A stretch of DNA of 64,000 bases from CAWCGU01 sp963838095 (GTDB lineage Bacteria; Actinomycetota; Thermoleophilia; Solirubrobacterales; 70-9). How positions within the stretch are numbered: position 1 is the first letter of the stretch; each line of letters opens with the position of its first letter. Both the position numbers and the translations under genes were made by a program. The stretch is from positions 62,001-126,000 of the forward strand of contig CAWIPO010000007.1 of NCBI GenBank assembly GCA_963838095.1, read 5' to 3'. Below the pieces are notes generated by a model. The model was not told where the DNA came from. It was given only the letters and a program-made list of their open reading frames with translations, and did not search any database. Positions 44,286 through 52,717 of the stretch are shown here, one piece after another.

Positions 44286-45758
44286 CTATGGGCCTCCGGC
44301 AGGGGTCGGAGGATGAGCCGGCTGGACGACCTGGCCCGGGTTGGAGTCGAACCCGGAATCCGGAGATGCCAGGTACGGGAACGTGGGCAGGAACGGCTTG
44401 TCGTTGTTGTCCACGCCGTCCCCGAGGGGCACCGGGTTGTCGACCAGGATCCCCGCGACCACCTGGAGCTCGATGTCGACCACGTCGTCGGTGGGCCGGC
44501 GGCCGTTCGGGAAACCGGCGTTGTCTCCGCCGATCACGCCGTAGCGACTCCCGTTGACTGCGGGTGCCACACCCAGGTTTAGCTTCAGGGTGTCCACCGG
44601 AGTGCCGGCGAACTTGCCCTTGTGCTCGTTCAACCCGGGGATCCCCTGGAGCAGCGCCTGGACGATGTCCGTGCGGTCGGTCTCCGGCGCCTTGACGTCG
44701 AACAGCGCGTTCAGCACCGCCGCCAGCTCCGGCTGGACGACGAACTGGCCATACAGCTCGGCGTCCCGATCCGGGGTCGTGCGGTTGAACTTGTCCTTCA
44801 TCCCGAGCGGGATCACGACCTCGTTGATCAGCGGGTTTCCGAGCCGTGAGACCTGGACCCACTTGTTCTTCTTGTTGCCGACCTTCTCAGGCGAGCCGCC
44901 CGAGTAGTTGGCGTTCGTGACCTCGAGCCTGCGCCGCTCGGTTGTGGACCAGACTCCGACCACGGCATTGCCCGCGTCGGCGGAGGCAACCGGCTTGCCG
45001 TTCTTGGTCACCTGCTCCTCCGGGATCTGCATCACGGTGGACGAGGTCCAGTAGCCCGAGAGGTCGTCTCGGCCCTGACCCTCGTTGCCGGTCCCGACGC
45101 GAACGTTGATCGCGTCGAACGTGGCGCCCAGATCGACGAAGAACGGATCGTCGCGGGCGCCTACGAACAGCTTCGTGCCGTCGCCGAGCGTCTTTGTCGC
45201 TCCGGCCTCGAAGTTGGCGTAGTTGGGGAACGTCTTCGGCCCGATGTTGGGCGGCGCGACCAGACCGTTGTTGAGCACCTTCTCGGTGTCGGTCAGCTCA
45301 CCCTGGTTGTCGTACTCCTCGCGCACGAGGTCGTATGTCTGAATCACGTTCAGCCCGGGGTCGTTGAAGCCCTGGGTTCCCGGTCCCGCATACAGGAACG
45401 AGTTCGGGTTCCGGATCTCGGTGTCGAACGTGAACCGGTACTTGATGTCGGCAACGCCGTCGCCGTCGTTGTCGATGTTGTTGTAGTACCGGGCCCGATC
45501 GTCGAAGCGGAAGAAGTTCGGGCCGTTCGCCGGGACCTGCCCGGGAATCCAGTTCGATGCGATCGTGATCGCATCCTCCGCTCCCGGCGCCGTCCAGGCG
45601 TAGACGTCGGTGTTGTCGGCAGCGGGATCGAGCATGATGTTCGGGGCCTCGCGGTGGCTCGAGCTGATCGCGAGCGAGGCGGCGACCGCCATCGCCGCGG
45701 TGATTGCGGCCAGCAGCAGCGGCCACGGCAGGGGCTTACGCGTGCGTGCGTTATTCAT
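44286..45758 (-). CDS. DUF4331 exported protein
   Basis: The 490-residue protein has a signal anchor (PLLLAAITAAMAVAASLAIS) and begins SSHREAPNIMLDPAADNTDVYAW, here cut to its key part SSHREAP and NTDVYAW, the hallmark of DUF4331. YNNIDNDGDGVADIKYRF resembles a Ca2+-binding loop. Function of the family is unknown. GGAAAGGA precedes the ATG. It is upstream of the TPR gene. Confidence 0.9.
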   Translation of the reverse strand: MNNARTRKPLPWPLLLAAITAAMAVAASLAISSSHREAPNIMLDPAADNTDVYAWTAPGAEDAITIASNWIPGQVPANGPNFFRFDDRARYYNNIDNDGDGVADIKYRFTFDTEIRNPNSFLYAGPGTQGFNDPGLNVIQTYDLVREEYDNQGELTDTEKVLNNGLVAPPNIGPKTFPNYANFEAGATKTLGDGTKLFVGARDDPFFVDLGATFDAINVRVGTGNEGQGRDDLSGYWTSSTVMQIPEEQVTKNGKPVASADAGNAVVGVWSTTERRRLEVTNANYSGGSPEKVGNKKNKWVQVSRLGNPLINEVVIPLGMKDKFNRTTPDRDAELYGQFVVQPELAAVLNALFDVKAPETDRTDIVQALLQGIPGLNEHKGKFAGTPVDTLKLNLGVAPAVNGSRYGVIGGDNAGFPNGRRPTDDVVDIELQVVAGILVDNPVPLGDGVDNNDKPFLPTFPYLASPDSGFDSNPGQVVQPAHPPTPAGGP

Positions 45759-45897
45759 CGCCGGTCCTTTCCGGTCGTGATGGATGGATCTGGGCGCCGG
45801 GGAGGCCTCGCCATTGAGATCTGGGGACGAGGTCGCCGCCTTTGCCTCTCAGCCCCTCTCTACGCCGGCAGGACGGACCTGGATCAACGGTCTGCAC

Positions 45898-45918
45898 GCC
45901 GACCGTTCGCCGGTCGGC
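45898..45918 (-). terminator. Hairpin after the glycosidase-like gene
   Basis: GCCGACCG and CGGTCGGC pair around TTCGC, 14 nt beyond the stop at 45933. There is no U run. Confidence 0.45.
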
Positions 45919-45932
45919 TGACTGCGATCAGA

Positions 45933-47123
45933 TCATCGGCCTCGCGCTACCGCTCGATAGGCCCTGAACGCCGGCTTCTTCGAGAAGTCGTGCCGGAGCA
46001 GCCCGAACCAATGCTCCGACGTCGACGCGTCGGTGCCGTAGTCGCGGACCTCGTAGGTGAACAGCGGGCCGGCCCAGTTGTACTTCTCCCACCGCGAATA
46101 GCCCTCCCTGATCGTTTGGGCCTGAGCAGTCCCACCGATCCCGACGGGCCCTCCGCTGGGGGCACCGAACTCGGTCCCCCAGATCTTCTTCTCCCCGTCG
46201 CCGTTGGCGATCATCACCGCGCGCATGCTGCGGCCGCCTCCTTCGCCGCCAGTGGTGGCGGTGTACCGGTCGTGCGAGCCGTACATCAGGTACCAGGCGC
46301 TCGATCCAACGCGCTGGCCGGGTCTTGTCGGGAAACAGTACGGGTGATTGGCCACCGCGTCGAAGTAGCCGCCGCCGCCGTTGGCGTAGATCTGTAGCAG
46401 CCAATCGGTGGGCCAGTAGGTGGTGCCGTCGCTGAACGCGGGGGCAGTGCCGCCCGTGAGCACCGTCGCCTTCGGGTCGGCTTGCTTGATCGCCGGATAC
46501 GCCGCCCGCAACAGGCGGGTGTAATGGGCGGGGTCCGGCCTCGGGGTCCAGAACCCTGGGATGTTGGGCTCGTTCCAGACCTCATAGGCGTGGACGCCCA
46601 GCGCCGAATAATGCGCGGCCGCCTTGCGCGCGAAGTTTGCGTAGGTCGCGGGGTCAGGGCCGTGCGTGGGCGGGGTGCCGGGCGGCCTCGCCCACCTTGG
46701 CGTGTACTCGATCACGCCCAGGACCTTGATCCCACGGGCGGTGGCCCCCTTGACGACCTTGTCGACCGGCCCCCACTCGTAGCGCGTGGGCCCGTGGTCC
46801 TGGATCTGGGCCCAGTTGATGTCCATGCGAAGCCAGCGCGCTCCCGCGGCCTCGATCGCGTCGAGCTCCTTCTTCAGGGCCATCGAGCCCAGGCCCGCAA
46901 TGTCGCCGCCCACGGAGATGCCGAAGATGTTCCGACCGTTGGAGCTCCCCTTCTCGGCGGCTGAGCTCACACTGGTCCCGGCCAGGGCGAGGATGGCAGC
47001 GACGCCCGCGACGGCGGGCAACCGAAGCAGGGACGGGTGCGCGGACGCCCGCGCGCGCATGGAACGGGATTTGCTGCGGATTCGTGTGAGCACGTTGATC
47101 GTCGTCATGTCGCGTATCGGCAC
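45933..47123 (-). CDS. Exported clan-A glycosidase-like protein, fifth copy
   Basis: A twin-Arg-free signal (LLRLPAVAGVAAILALAGTSVSSA) precedes a GH39/GH5-like barrel. E185 in YEVWNEPNIPG is the acid/base and E318 in IWGTEFGAPSG the likely nucleophile. WLRMDINWAQIQ and IEYTPRWARPP are typical of these barrels. The start is uncertain: GTG 47123, ATG 47108 and ATG 47060 are in frame, the last giving the most usual signal length. It is more distant from the other four copies than they are from one another. Confidence 0.82.
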   Translation of the reverse strand: MPIRDMTTINVLTRIRSKSRSMRARASAHPSLLRLPAVAGVAAILALAGTSVSSAAEKGSSNGRNIFGISVGGDIAGLGSMALKKELDAIEAAGARWLRMDINWAQIQDHGPTRYEWGPVDKVVKGATARGIKVLGVIEYTPRWARPPGTPPTHGPDPATYANFARKAAAHYSALGVHAYEVWNEPNIPGFWTPRPDPAHYTRLLRAAYPAIKQADPKATVLTGGTAPAFSDGTTYWPTDWLLQIYANGGGGYFDAVANHPYCFPTRPGQRVGSSAWYLMYGSHDRYTATTGGEGGGRSMRAVMIANGDGEKKIWGTEFGAPSGGPVGIGGTAQAQTIREGYSRWEKYNWAGPLFTYEVRDYGTDASTSEHWFGLLRHDFSKKPAFRAYRAVARGR

Positions 47124-47148
47124 GTTCGGCCCGATGGGTTAGAACCGC
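47065..47148. repeat. 84-bp imperfect repeat, copy A
   Basis: It matches 49792-49875 without gaps at about 79% identity counted by eye. It covers the extreme N-terminus and proximal upstream region of the glycosidase-like gene. GATTTGCTGCG and GATGGGTTAGAACCGC (copy B GATGCGTTAGAACCGC) mark the ends. Confidence 0.65.
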
Positions 47149-47188
47149 CCAGACTTCAAGGTGCGCCCCTTCGCCGCGACAAGGGAGC

Positions 47189-47220
47189 ACTATAAGCAAC
47201 GTGTGAGCCTGCTCACGTTG
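47189..47220 (-). promoter_or_regulatory. Promoter and operator of the fifth glycosidase-like gene
   Basis: TATAGT on the - strand (47194-47189) is a strong -10. It abuts CAACGTGTGAGC and GCTCACGTTG (47197-47220), an inverted repeat that includes a CRP-like TGTGA-N6-TCACG (47202-47217). A protein bound there would cover the -35 and probably repress. The remaining bases to 47427 show nothing else. Confidence 0.5.
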
Positions 47221-47427
47221 GTCGCGCTGGCCGAGACTCGCCGCCCGGATGGCGACCGCAGCAAAGAGCTTGCGCCAGGCTCGTCCTCGGTCACCAGACC
47301 CCGACGCAAGCGCTAGGGGTCTGCTCGCAATCAGCTTCGCCGCCCAGGCACTCCACGAGCTGACGGGATTCGGTGGCTCCGGGATCGACAGCTTCTTCAA
47401 CCGGGTAGTCGTGGCGGCCCGAGCCGG

Positions 47428-48468
47428 TCACGCTGCGTCCAGAACGCTGAGGGCTGCTTTCCCCCGGCGGCAGCTGGGCTTGGAAGCGGTCAGCCTGTGA
47501 CGTCCTGGCCTATCGAGCGCCGCCACAATCGTTGCCTGGCCCAGGCGGTTGCTGCGCACGGGGCGATGGCCCTGGAGGCGAATGGCGGCGCCCGCAATGC
47601 AGCGTGGATCGCTCGAGCTGAGCTCTACACGGATTCGTTCCCGTTCTCCGGCGCGCACCTTGGCAGGTGTGAGCTGGACGCGGATCCGAGCGCGCTTGCA
47701 TGGTGTCGTGTCGGAAACGCTGTAGCTGGAGCCCGTCGTGACGGTGTAGTCGAGCGTCGACTTCCATTCTCCGCTCGCCGGGCAGCGGGACGGCGTTGTG
47801 ACGAACGCGGGCGTGGTGGCGCTGAACGCGCTGCTCCCGGTTGCGGTCGCGGGGGTCCCGTAGTAGGTCCACGCGAACTCCCGCTCAGTGATCCCGGGGA
47901 CCACGGCCGGATGCAGAACCATCGTATTTCGGCCCTCGAATCTGGCGCGATCGACCGCCGCCACGACCTCCGTCCCGGGGAACGTGAACACTTCGATGAT
48001 CGCGTCGCCGGCGTTGAACAGCGTCGCATCGAGGACGAACGGATCCGAGGTCGGACCCGTGCTCTCGACAGATCCGAAGCCGCGAGCCACAATGCTCTCG
48101 ACCGGACACGCCGACCTGCCCTGCTGGCTGATCTCGTCATCGCTCGCGCTGCATGCGGGCACCGCAGAGGTGTCGAAGACCGTGCCCGGAGGCGCTTGGA
48201 TCCTCACCTCGGTCAAGGCCGGAGGCTTAGATTCGGGATCGTCCGGGTTCTCCGGGTCGTTGTAGAGGATGTGGAGCGCGGCATCAGCCGAGGAGTTCGG
48301 TGCCGTCGAGCTGAAGTCGAAGGAGAACTCCGCCGGTGCCGAGGCGCCACTCGCCGGAACGGCAGCGACGCTCGCCGCGAGCATGGTGGCCGACAGGGCA
48401 ATGACCAGCCGCCGGCGCGTCTCTCGAAGCCTCGCCGCGATCTGGGTCTCACAAATGAAATGGTTCAT
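47428..48468 (-). CDS. Exported beta-rich protein of unknown function
   Basis: The ATG at 48468 (MNHFICETQ) leads into a signal peptide (LVIALSATMLAASVAAVPASG). About 300 beta-rich residues follow with paired Cys (VPACSASDD, GRSACPVE, SRCPASGEW, DTTPCKRAR). VRIQAPPGTVFDTSAVPAC resembles an Ig-like repeat domain common in actinobacterial surface proteins. It is divergent from a TetR gene with a palindrome between them, so it is probably the regulated target. Confidence 0.75.
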   Translation of the reverse strand: MNHFICETQIAARLRETRRRLVIALSATMLAASVAAVPASGASAPAEFSFDFSSTAPNSSADAALHILYNDPENPDDPESKPPALTEVRIQAPPGTVFDTSAVPACSASDDEISQQGRSACPVESIVARGFGSVESTGPTSDPFVLDATLFNAGDAIIEVFTFPGTEVVAAVDRARFEGRNTMVLHPAVVPGITEREFAWTYYGTPATATGSSAFSATTPAFVTTPSRCPASGEWKSTLDYTVTTGSSYSVSDTTPCKRARIRVQLTPAKVRAGERERIRVELSSSDPRCIAGAAIRLQGHRPVRSNRLGQATIVAALDRPGRHRLTASKPSCRRGKAALSVLDAA

Positions 48469-48498
48469 AGTTCCCTCAGCCGCTCTTCTCCGTAGTAG

Positions 48499-48519
48499 AT
48501 ACCGTAGGACATACGGTAT
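48499..48519. promoter_or_regulatory. TetR operator (candidate)
   Basis: ATACCGTA and TACGGTAT flank GGACA, eight perfect pairs, 30 bp from the start at 48468 and about 80 bp from the TetR start. TetR proteins commonly bind such a palindrome between divergent genes. Confidence 0.65.
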
Positions 48520-48600
48520 AACCGATAACGCGTCGAGAGTCAAGCGAGAACCATCGAAGCCAGCGCCGAACCCCAGCGACGACGTGGGCGAAGACCCGGA

Positions 48601-49221
48601 TTGTCGCGCGAGCAGATCGCGGAAGCCGCGCTCGAGCTAGTCGACCGCGAAGGGCTCGACGCGCTGACGATGCAGCGTCTCGCCGAGCAGCTCGGCATCG
48701 GCACGATGACCGTGTACGGGTACTTCCGCAGCAAGGACGAGCTGCTTGACGCGATCGTCGACGCAGCCGTCGGCGACGCACAGCTGCCGGCGAGAACCGG
48801 CCCCTGGCGGGAGCAGCTGAGCGAGCTCGTCCACTTCGCCCACCAACGGCTGGTCGCGCATCCCGCGCTCGTGGCGCTCCGTCTCAGAGGGCCCGTGCTA
48901 CGTCCCGAAGCGCTGCGCTTTGGCGAAGCGGTTCTGGACATTCTTTACGACGCGGGGTTCGAAAGCGCTGAGGCCGCACTGTCCTTCCGATTGCTGTTCA
49001 CCTACCTGCTCGGATACGCGGCCCTGAGCCCCTCTGACACCACCGAGGAACAGCGACGTCAGGCCGCCGCAGCGATTGCGCAACTGCCAGAAGACATGTA
49101 CCCGAACCTCAAGCGCGCTGCGGACGAAGCGAGCAGGGCGATGGCCGGCGAGGAAGCATTTGCCTTCGGGCTCGAGCGGATTCTCGACGGACTCGAAAAG
49201 CTCCACCCCGCCGTTACATGA
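48601..49221 (+). CDS. TetR-family repressor
   Basis: The N-terminal DNA-binding domain is complete (AAALELVDREGLDALTMQRLA is shown by its key part LDALTMQRLAEQLGIGTMTV, then YGYFRSKDELLDAI). The C-terminal ligand domain is of the TetR_C type (AALSFRLLFTYLLGYAAL). The start is a TTG; the in-frame upstream codons spell QRRRGRRPG, which resembles the usual TetR arm, so translation may begin earlier at a non-standard codon. It overlaps the next gene by ATGA. Confidence 0.9.
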   Translation: MSREQIAEAALELVDREGLDALTMQRLAEQLGIGTMTVYGYFRSKDELLDAIVDAAVGDAQLPARTGPWREQLSELVHFAHQRLVAHPALVALRLRGPVLRPEALRFGEAVLDILYDAGFESAEAALSFRLLFTYLLGYAALSPSDTTEEQRRQAAAAIAQLPEDMYPNLKRAADEASRAMAGEEAFAFGLERILDGLEKLHPAVT

Positions 49222-49691
49222 GCCTCGCGGTTCGCGCCGGAAAAGCGATGGACAAGGTCTATCTTCGCCTCCGTGATCCCGCGGCGTTCGAGGTCACGTC
49301 CGGCGAGCCGGGGAACTTCGACTCATTGCGCGGGCGCAAGTACGCGCTCATTGTGACCTTCCGCCGCAACGGGAAGGCGGTCCCCACCCCGACTTGGTTC
49401 GGCCTCGACGAGGACGGCACGGTCTACACCTACACGTTCGCCGACGCAGGCAAGGTCAAGCGTTTACGCAACAACCCTCGGGCCCTAATGGTGCCTTGCA
49501 CGATCCGAGGCAAACCGCTCGGTCAGGCGACTGAGGGCCGAGCACGCGTACTACCACGCGAGGAGTGGGATCGCGCCGAGCGGGCGATTCAGGCCAACTA
49601 CGGTCTCGGCCGGCGTATCTCCACGATCCCCTGGCGTGGCGACCAAGAGGAGGCGATGACTTACCTCGAGATCACCCCGCAGCCGGGCTGA
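49218..49691 (+). CDS. F420-type deazaflavin-dependent oxidoreductase (PPOX fold)
   Basis: This 157-residue split-barrel protein has RGRKYALIVTFRRNGKAVPTPTWFG, given here by its core TFRRNGKAVPTPTWFG, then TYTFADAGKVKRLRNNPRAL and YLEITPQP at the end. This is the pattern of PPOX-class F420-dependent enzymes that reduce small molecules or quinones. It is coupled to the TetR gene, so a xenobiotic or quinone inducer is plausible. Confidence 0.82.
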   Translation: MSLAVRAGKAMDKVYLRLRDPAAFEVTSGEPGNFDSLRGRKYALIVTFRRNGKAVPTPTWFGLDEDGTVYTYTFADAGKVKRLRNNPRALMVPCTIRGKPLGQATEGRARVLPREEWDRAERAIQANYGLGRRISTIPWRGDQEEAMTYLEITPQPG

Positions 49692-49706
49692 GCCGACGCT
49701 GCGAAA

Positions 49707-49745
49707 TCAGTATCCGAGTGCGAACTTTGCGTCCTCGGACATCAT
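49707..49745 (-). pseudogene. Fragment of a SufT-like gene (last 12 codons)
   Basis: The - strand reads MMSEDAKFALGY and a stop, identical in protein to the last 12 residues of the gene at 52738-53034, with several silent changes. The similarity fades a few bases beyond. It is a remnant of a former second copy. Confidence 0.6.
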
Positions 49746-49791
49746 CACTGGCGCGGCGATGTCGGCGCGTGTCGGCGGGTGTCGGGAAAAA

Positions 49792-49875
49792 CGCGATTTG
49801 CTGCGTGTTCGTGCTCGCATGCTCGTCGGCATGATGTCGCATATCGACGCGTTCGGCCTGATGCGTTAGAACCGC
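49792..49875. repeat. 84-bp imperfect repeat, copy B
   Basis: Partner of 47065-47148. No gene follows it on the - strand, so it is probably the 5' end of a lost glycosidase-like gene. The surrounding 49.7-49.99 kb holds no other recognisable gene. Confidence 0.6.
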
Positions 49876-50003
49876 GTCAGAACGACGGAGTCCGTCGATG
49901 CGTGATCGAGCGCTCAGGCGTCGATCAGCGCCGCTGCCCTCGCGGTCGCCTCCGCGTGCAATCGAGCCCGGCTTGTCGCTTTTCGTCTCTATGAAGAAGG
50001 GCC

Positions 50004-50151
50004 GGCTGTCAAGTTGCGGTCGGTAGTTCGGGGTCGACCTCCTCTCGCGGGTCGTGGTTTTGGAGCGACGCTCATGTCTCTATGGCCTCCTCGTCGGGAG
50101 GATCAGGCGAAATCGGATGTTCGCTCGCGGGCGCAAGTCCAAAAAGGGCGG
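50004..50151 (-). ncRNA. Candidate bridge/seek RNA region of the IS element
   Basis: This is the non-coding end 3' of the transposase, where IS1111-type elements encode their guide RNA. The location alone supports the call; no structure was modelled. Confidence 0.25.
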
Positions 50152-51199
50152 TCAGGCCGCCAGACGAAAAGCGGCGCCTCGAGGAGCGAACTTCTCCTTG
50201 CGGGAAAGCATGTGCCAGATCGCGTGCGCGAGCCGGCGGGCGATGTCGACCTGGGCGACCTTGGCGCCGCGCTGCTTGCCTAACCGGCGTTTGGTGCGCT
50301 GGTAGCGCTCGGAGTAGGCGGGGTGTCGGAGCGCGTGCATCGTCGCCTCGAGCAAGGCCCAGCGCAGGTAGGTGGGACCGTGCTTGGTCAAGGGACCGCG
50401 GCGATCCTTCTCGCCCGGACTGGTTGACGCGCGGACACAGGCCGGTGTAGCCGGCAAGCTTTTGCGGCGAGGAGAAGCGCTCGATCTCGCCGATCTCGGC
50501 GGCGATCGTGAACGCCAAGACCCAGCGGATCCCGGGAACGCTGATCAGCAGCGGGATGTAGGGGTGATCGGCGTGACCCTCGCGCAGGCGCCGGTTGACG
50601 GCGTCGATCTGGCGCTCGAGGTCGTCGATCAGCTGCACCGAAGCGGTGACGTTGCCGCGCCAGGGCTCGGGCACCTCAAGTCGCGCGAGCAGCTCACGGC
50701 CCTCGACCCCGAAGAGATCGGTGACCGGGCAGGCGCTGGCCGAAGTTGATCAGCGTCGAGTGCACGCGGCACTTGAGCGCCGACTTGTGCTTGACCAGGT
50801 GGAGGCGGAAGCGGGCGAGCTCGCGCTCCTCGCGCACCCTCGGGTCGGGCAGCCAGATCGCCGGCACCAGGTCGCGGTGGCTGAGAGCACCGCCAACACC
50901 TTCGAGTCGATCTTGTCGGTCTTGCAGGCAAGCGGCGCCAGGCCCTTCACCTTCTGCGCGTCGGCGATCTCGACGTCCCAGCCCTCGGCCTCGAGCGTGT
51001 CGTGGACGATTCGGGCGCCGGTCATCGACTCGACGACGGCGCAGACGGCCTCTCGGTGCACCTCTTCGATGCGACGGGCGAGCGTTCGCAGCGAGTCGAC
51101 GTCGGGCGGAACGGCGAGCTGGTCGAGATGCTCTCCGTTATCGGAGAGCAGGCAGATATCGAGCTTCTTGCGACTTAGGTCGAGTCCAGCGTGCAACAT
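50152..51199 (-). pseudogene. IS110-family transposase, frameshifted
   Basis: The N-terminal DEDD nuclease domain is clear: LHAGLDLSRKKLDI, VCAVVESMTGARIV, and KTDKIDSKVL. The C-terminal transposase_20 domain is read in other frames: ISVPGIRWVLAFTIAAEIG, FSSPQKLAGYTGLCPRV, then TKHGPTYLRWALLEAT. Frame changes fall near 50885, 50750 and 50430. IS110 enzymes recombine DNA using an element-encoded guide RNA and leave few or no target repeats. Confidence 0.8.
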
Positions 51200-51438
51200 G
51201 TCGGGCGGGCCTCCTCGGTGCTCGTTTTTCGGGACACGACAAGCGTGTCACCGAAGGGGGCCCTTCTTCATGGCAGTCCAAAGCGGGAGCGCCCTATGTG
51301 AGCGTCTAGGCAGTGGACCGAGATGCCCGACCCGCTGGCGTAGCAGCCGGAGTAGAACCCGAGGCCCCACGCGAACAGAGTCACCCTCGCCTGCCCGGCG
51401 CGGAGTAGTCTCCCGCTCAACCGTTCAAGGAGGAATGG

Positions 51439-51849
51439 ATGGGGCGCACGCGGATCGCTGTACTGGTCGCGGTCGTGGCCACCCTCGCGGGCTGCGGAGG
51501 CGACGACGCTGGGGGCGATTCCGACGAGCTCGGCTCGATGACATGCGCGCAGATGATCGACGAGCAAGAGCGATTCAGCCAGACGCTCGAGGGAGACCTG
51601 CTTGACCTGGCCATGTACCGCTACGTCGCCGCGCAGGCCGACGTGCCGGCTGAGAGCCTGATTCCACCCGAGGAGAACGAGGGCTGGATGACCTGGTTCA
51701 TCTATTACTGCACCCAGGATGACCCCTCACGGACAGCCGAGGAAGCCTTCGCGCGCGCCGAGGAGGTCGTCGAAGAGTCTGGTGGTCCGGCCGCCGCCGA
51801 GGAGCGATACGAGAGAGTGAGCAATTTGGAGGAGCCGCCTCCGCCGTGA
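51439..51849 (+). CDS. Small lipoprotein
   Basis: AGGAGG five bases before the ATG gives a strong start. The signal ends in a lipobox (VVATLAGCGG). The mature 115 residues are acidic, with two Cys (MTCAQMID and YYCTQDDP) likely paired, and a helical C-terminus. No family was recognised. It lies just outside the IS element. Confidence 0.75.
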   Translation: MGRTRIAVLVAVVATLAGCGGDDAGGDSDELGSMTCAQMIDEQERFSQTLEGDLLDLAMYRYVAAQADVPAESLIPPEENEGWMTWFIYYCTQDDPSRTAEEAFARAEEVVEESGGPAAAEERYERVSNLEEPPPP

Positions 51850-52064
51850 GCTCCCAATTCACCATCGCCACCGTTCGTCGTCTGACTTCGACGCTCGCGG
51901 TGGCTCGGCGTCCTGTGCTTACGAAAGATTAGCTCCGGCTGCGAACGGCTGGCGAACTTGCCCTAGATACTGCCCGCGACGTGGGACGCCGCCTACTCCG
52001 CGACCACCCGCTTCGGTCAGCCGCGGGCCGTTCCGCCAGCCCGAGAGAGACGCCGGGGGGCGCC

Positions 52065-52466
52065 CTACTCGCTCAGCCCGGCGGCTTCGAGGGCTTCCTC
52101 CCGGTCGGAGTACATGTCCATCCGCGCCTGCTTGCCGCCGCGAAACGTCCAGACCTGCGCGAAGGACATTTCGACGGGCATCCCGGCCTCCTTCGAGCGT
52201 CCGTGTTGGCGCACGAGAACGACGACCTTGTCTCCCGCGTCACGAAGGGCATCGACCTCGAGCTCCCAGTCGTCCCAGGCGCTGGTCCACTCGACGAGGA
52301 AGCGCTGCGCCCCGGCGGCGCCCTCGTAGGTCTGCTGCTCGGGCCAGCCGTGGAAGTTCGACATGTCCCAGACGAAGTCGTCCGTGGCGAGGTCCGCCAC
52401 GAACTCGCCGGTGGCCGCAAATCGCTCGTAGCCCCGTCGGACGATCTCCACGTTCTCCTGCGACAT
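52065..52466 (-). CDS. SnoaL-like (NTF2-fold) protein
   Basis: MSQENVEIVRRGYERFAATG is the classic start of an actinobacterial SnoaL-like family, followed by YEGAAGAQRFLVEW and a final VWTFRGGKQARMDMY strand. At 133 residues it is a single cone-shaped domain. Such proteins are isomerases, hydrolases or ligand carriers; no catalytic set is certain. TACTGC is 7 nt before the ATG. Confidence 0.85.
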   Translation of the reverse strand: MSQENVEIVRRGYERFAATGEFVADLATDDFVWDMSNFHGWPEQQTYEGAAGAQRFLVEWTSAWDDWELEVDALRDAGDKVVVLVRQHGRSKEAGMPVEMSFAQVWTFRGGKQARMDMYSDREEALEAAGLSE

Positions 52467-52717
52467 CGCCCGCGCAGTATCTCGCGCCAACGAAGGTGCC
52501 GCTTTCCATGCAAAGCGACAAGCCGGCGCCCCCGGCATCGCGTCCTCGCCGTCGATCAAGGGCGGTGCTCGTCGCAGACGCCGGGACGTGCAGCGTGTCG
52601 CCGAGGTTCACCGTCGCTTGAGCGAAGCGCTGCTCCCGCCACAGATCACGCCGGCGATCGACGGCCGTTAGAACATCGTTAGAACACGTCGATTTTTGGG
52701 CGGCTCGGTGCGAGCGA

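Larger units (their letters stand above)
49991..51271 (-). mobile_element. IS110-family element, IS1111-like
   Basis: ATGAAGAAGGGCC at 49991-50003 is repeated inverted at 51259-51271, giving an element of about 1,280 bp around a DEDD transposase. Inverted repeats near the ends and a longer non-coding stretch after the transposase (about 150 bp) are features of the IS1111 group. The transposase is frameshifted, so activity is doubtful unless these are sequence errors. A small hairpin (GACACG/CGTGTC, 51233-51249) lies in the promoter end. No target duplication was seen. Confidence 0.7.

Noticed and set aside
44325..44365. Second tRNA-like stretch (GGGTTCGACTCC on the - strand)
   Set aside because: It is the coding end of the DUF4331 gene and forms a simple hairpin, not a cloverleaf.
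47249..47500. An 83-codon frame on the + strand in the gap before 47428
   Set aside because: No start signal, low-complexity composition, and it overlaps the end of the gene on the - strand.
51850..52064. Possible small gene between the lipoprotein and the SnoaL-like gene
   Set aside because: No frame with a start signal or plausible composition was seen on either strand.
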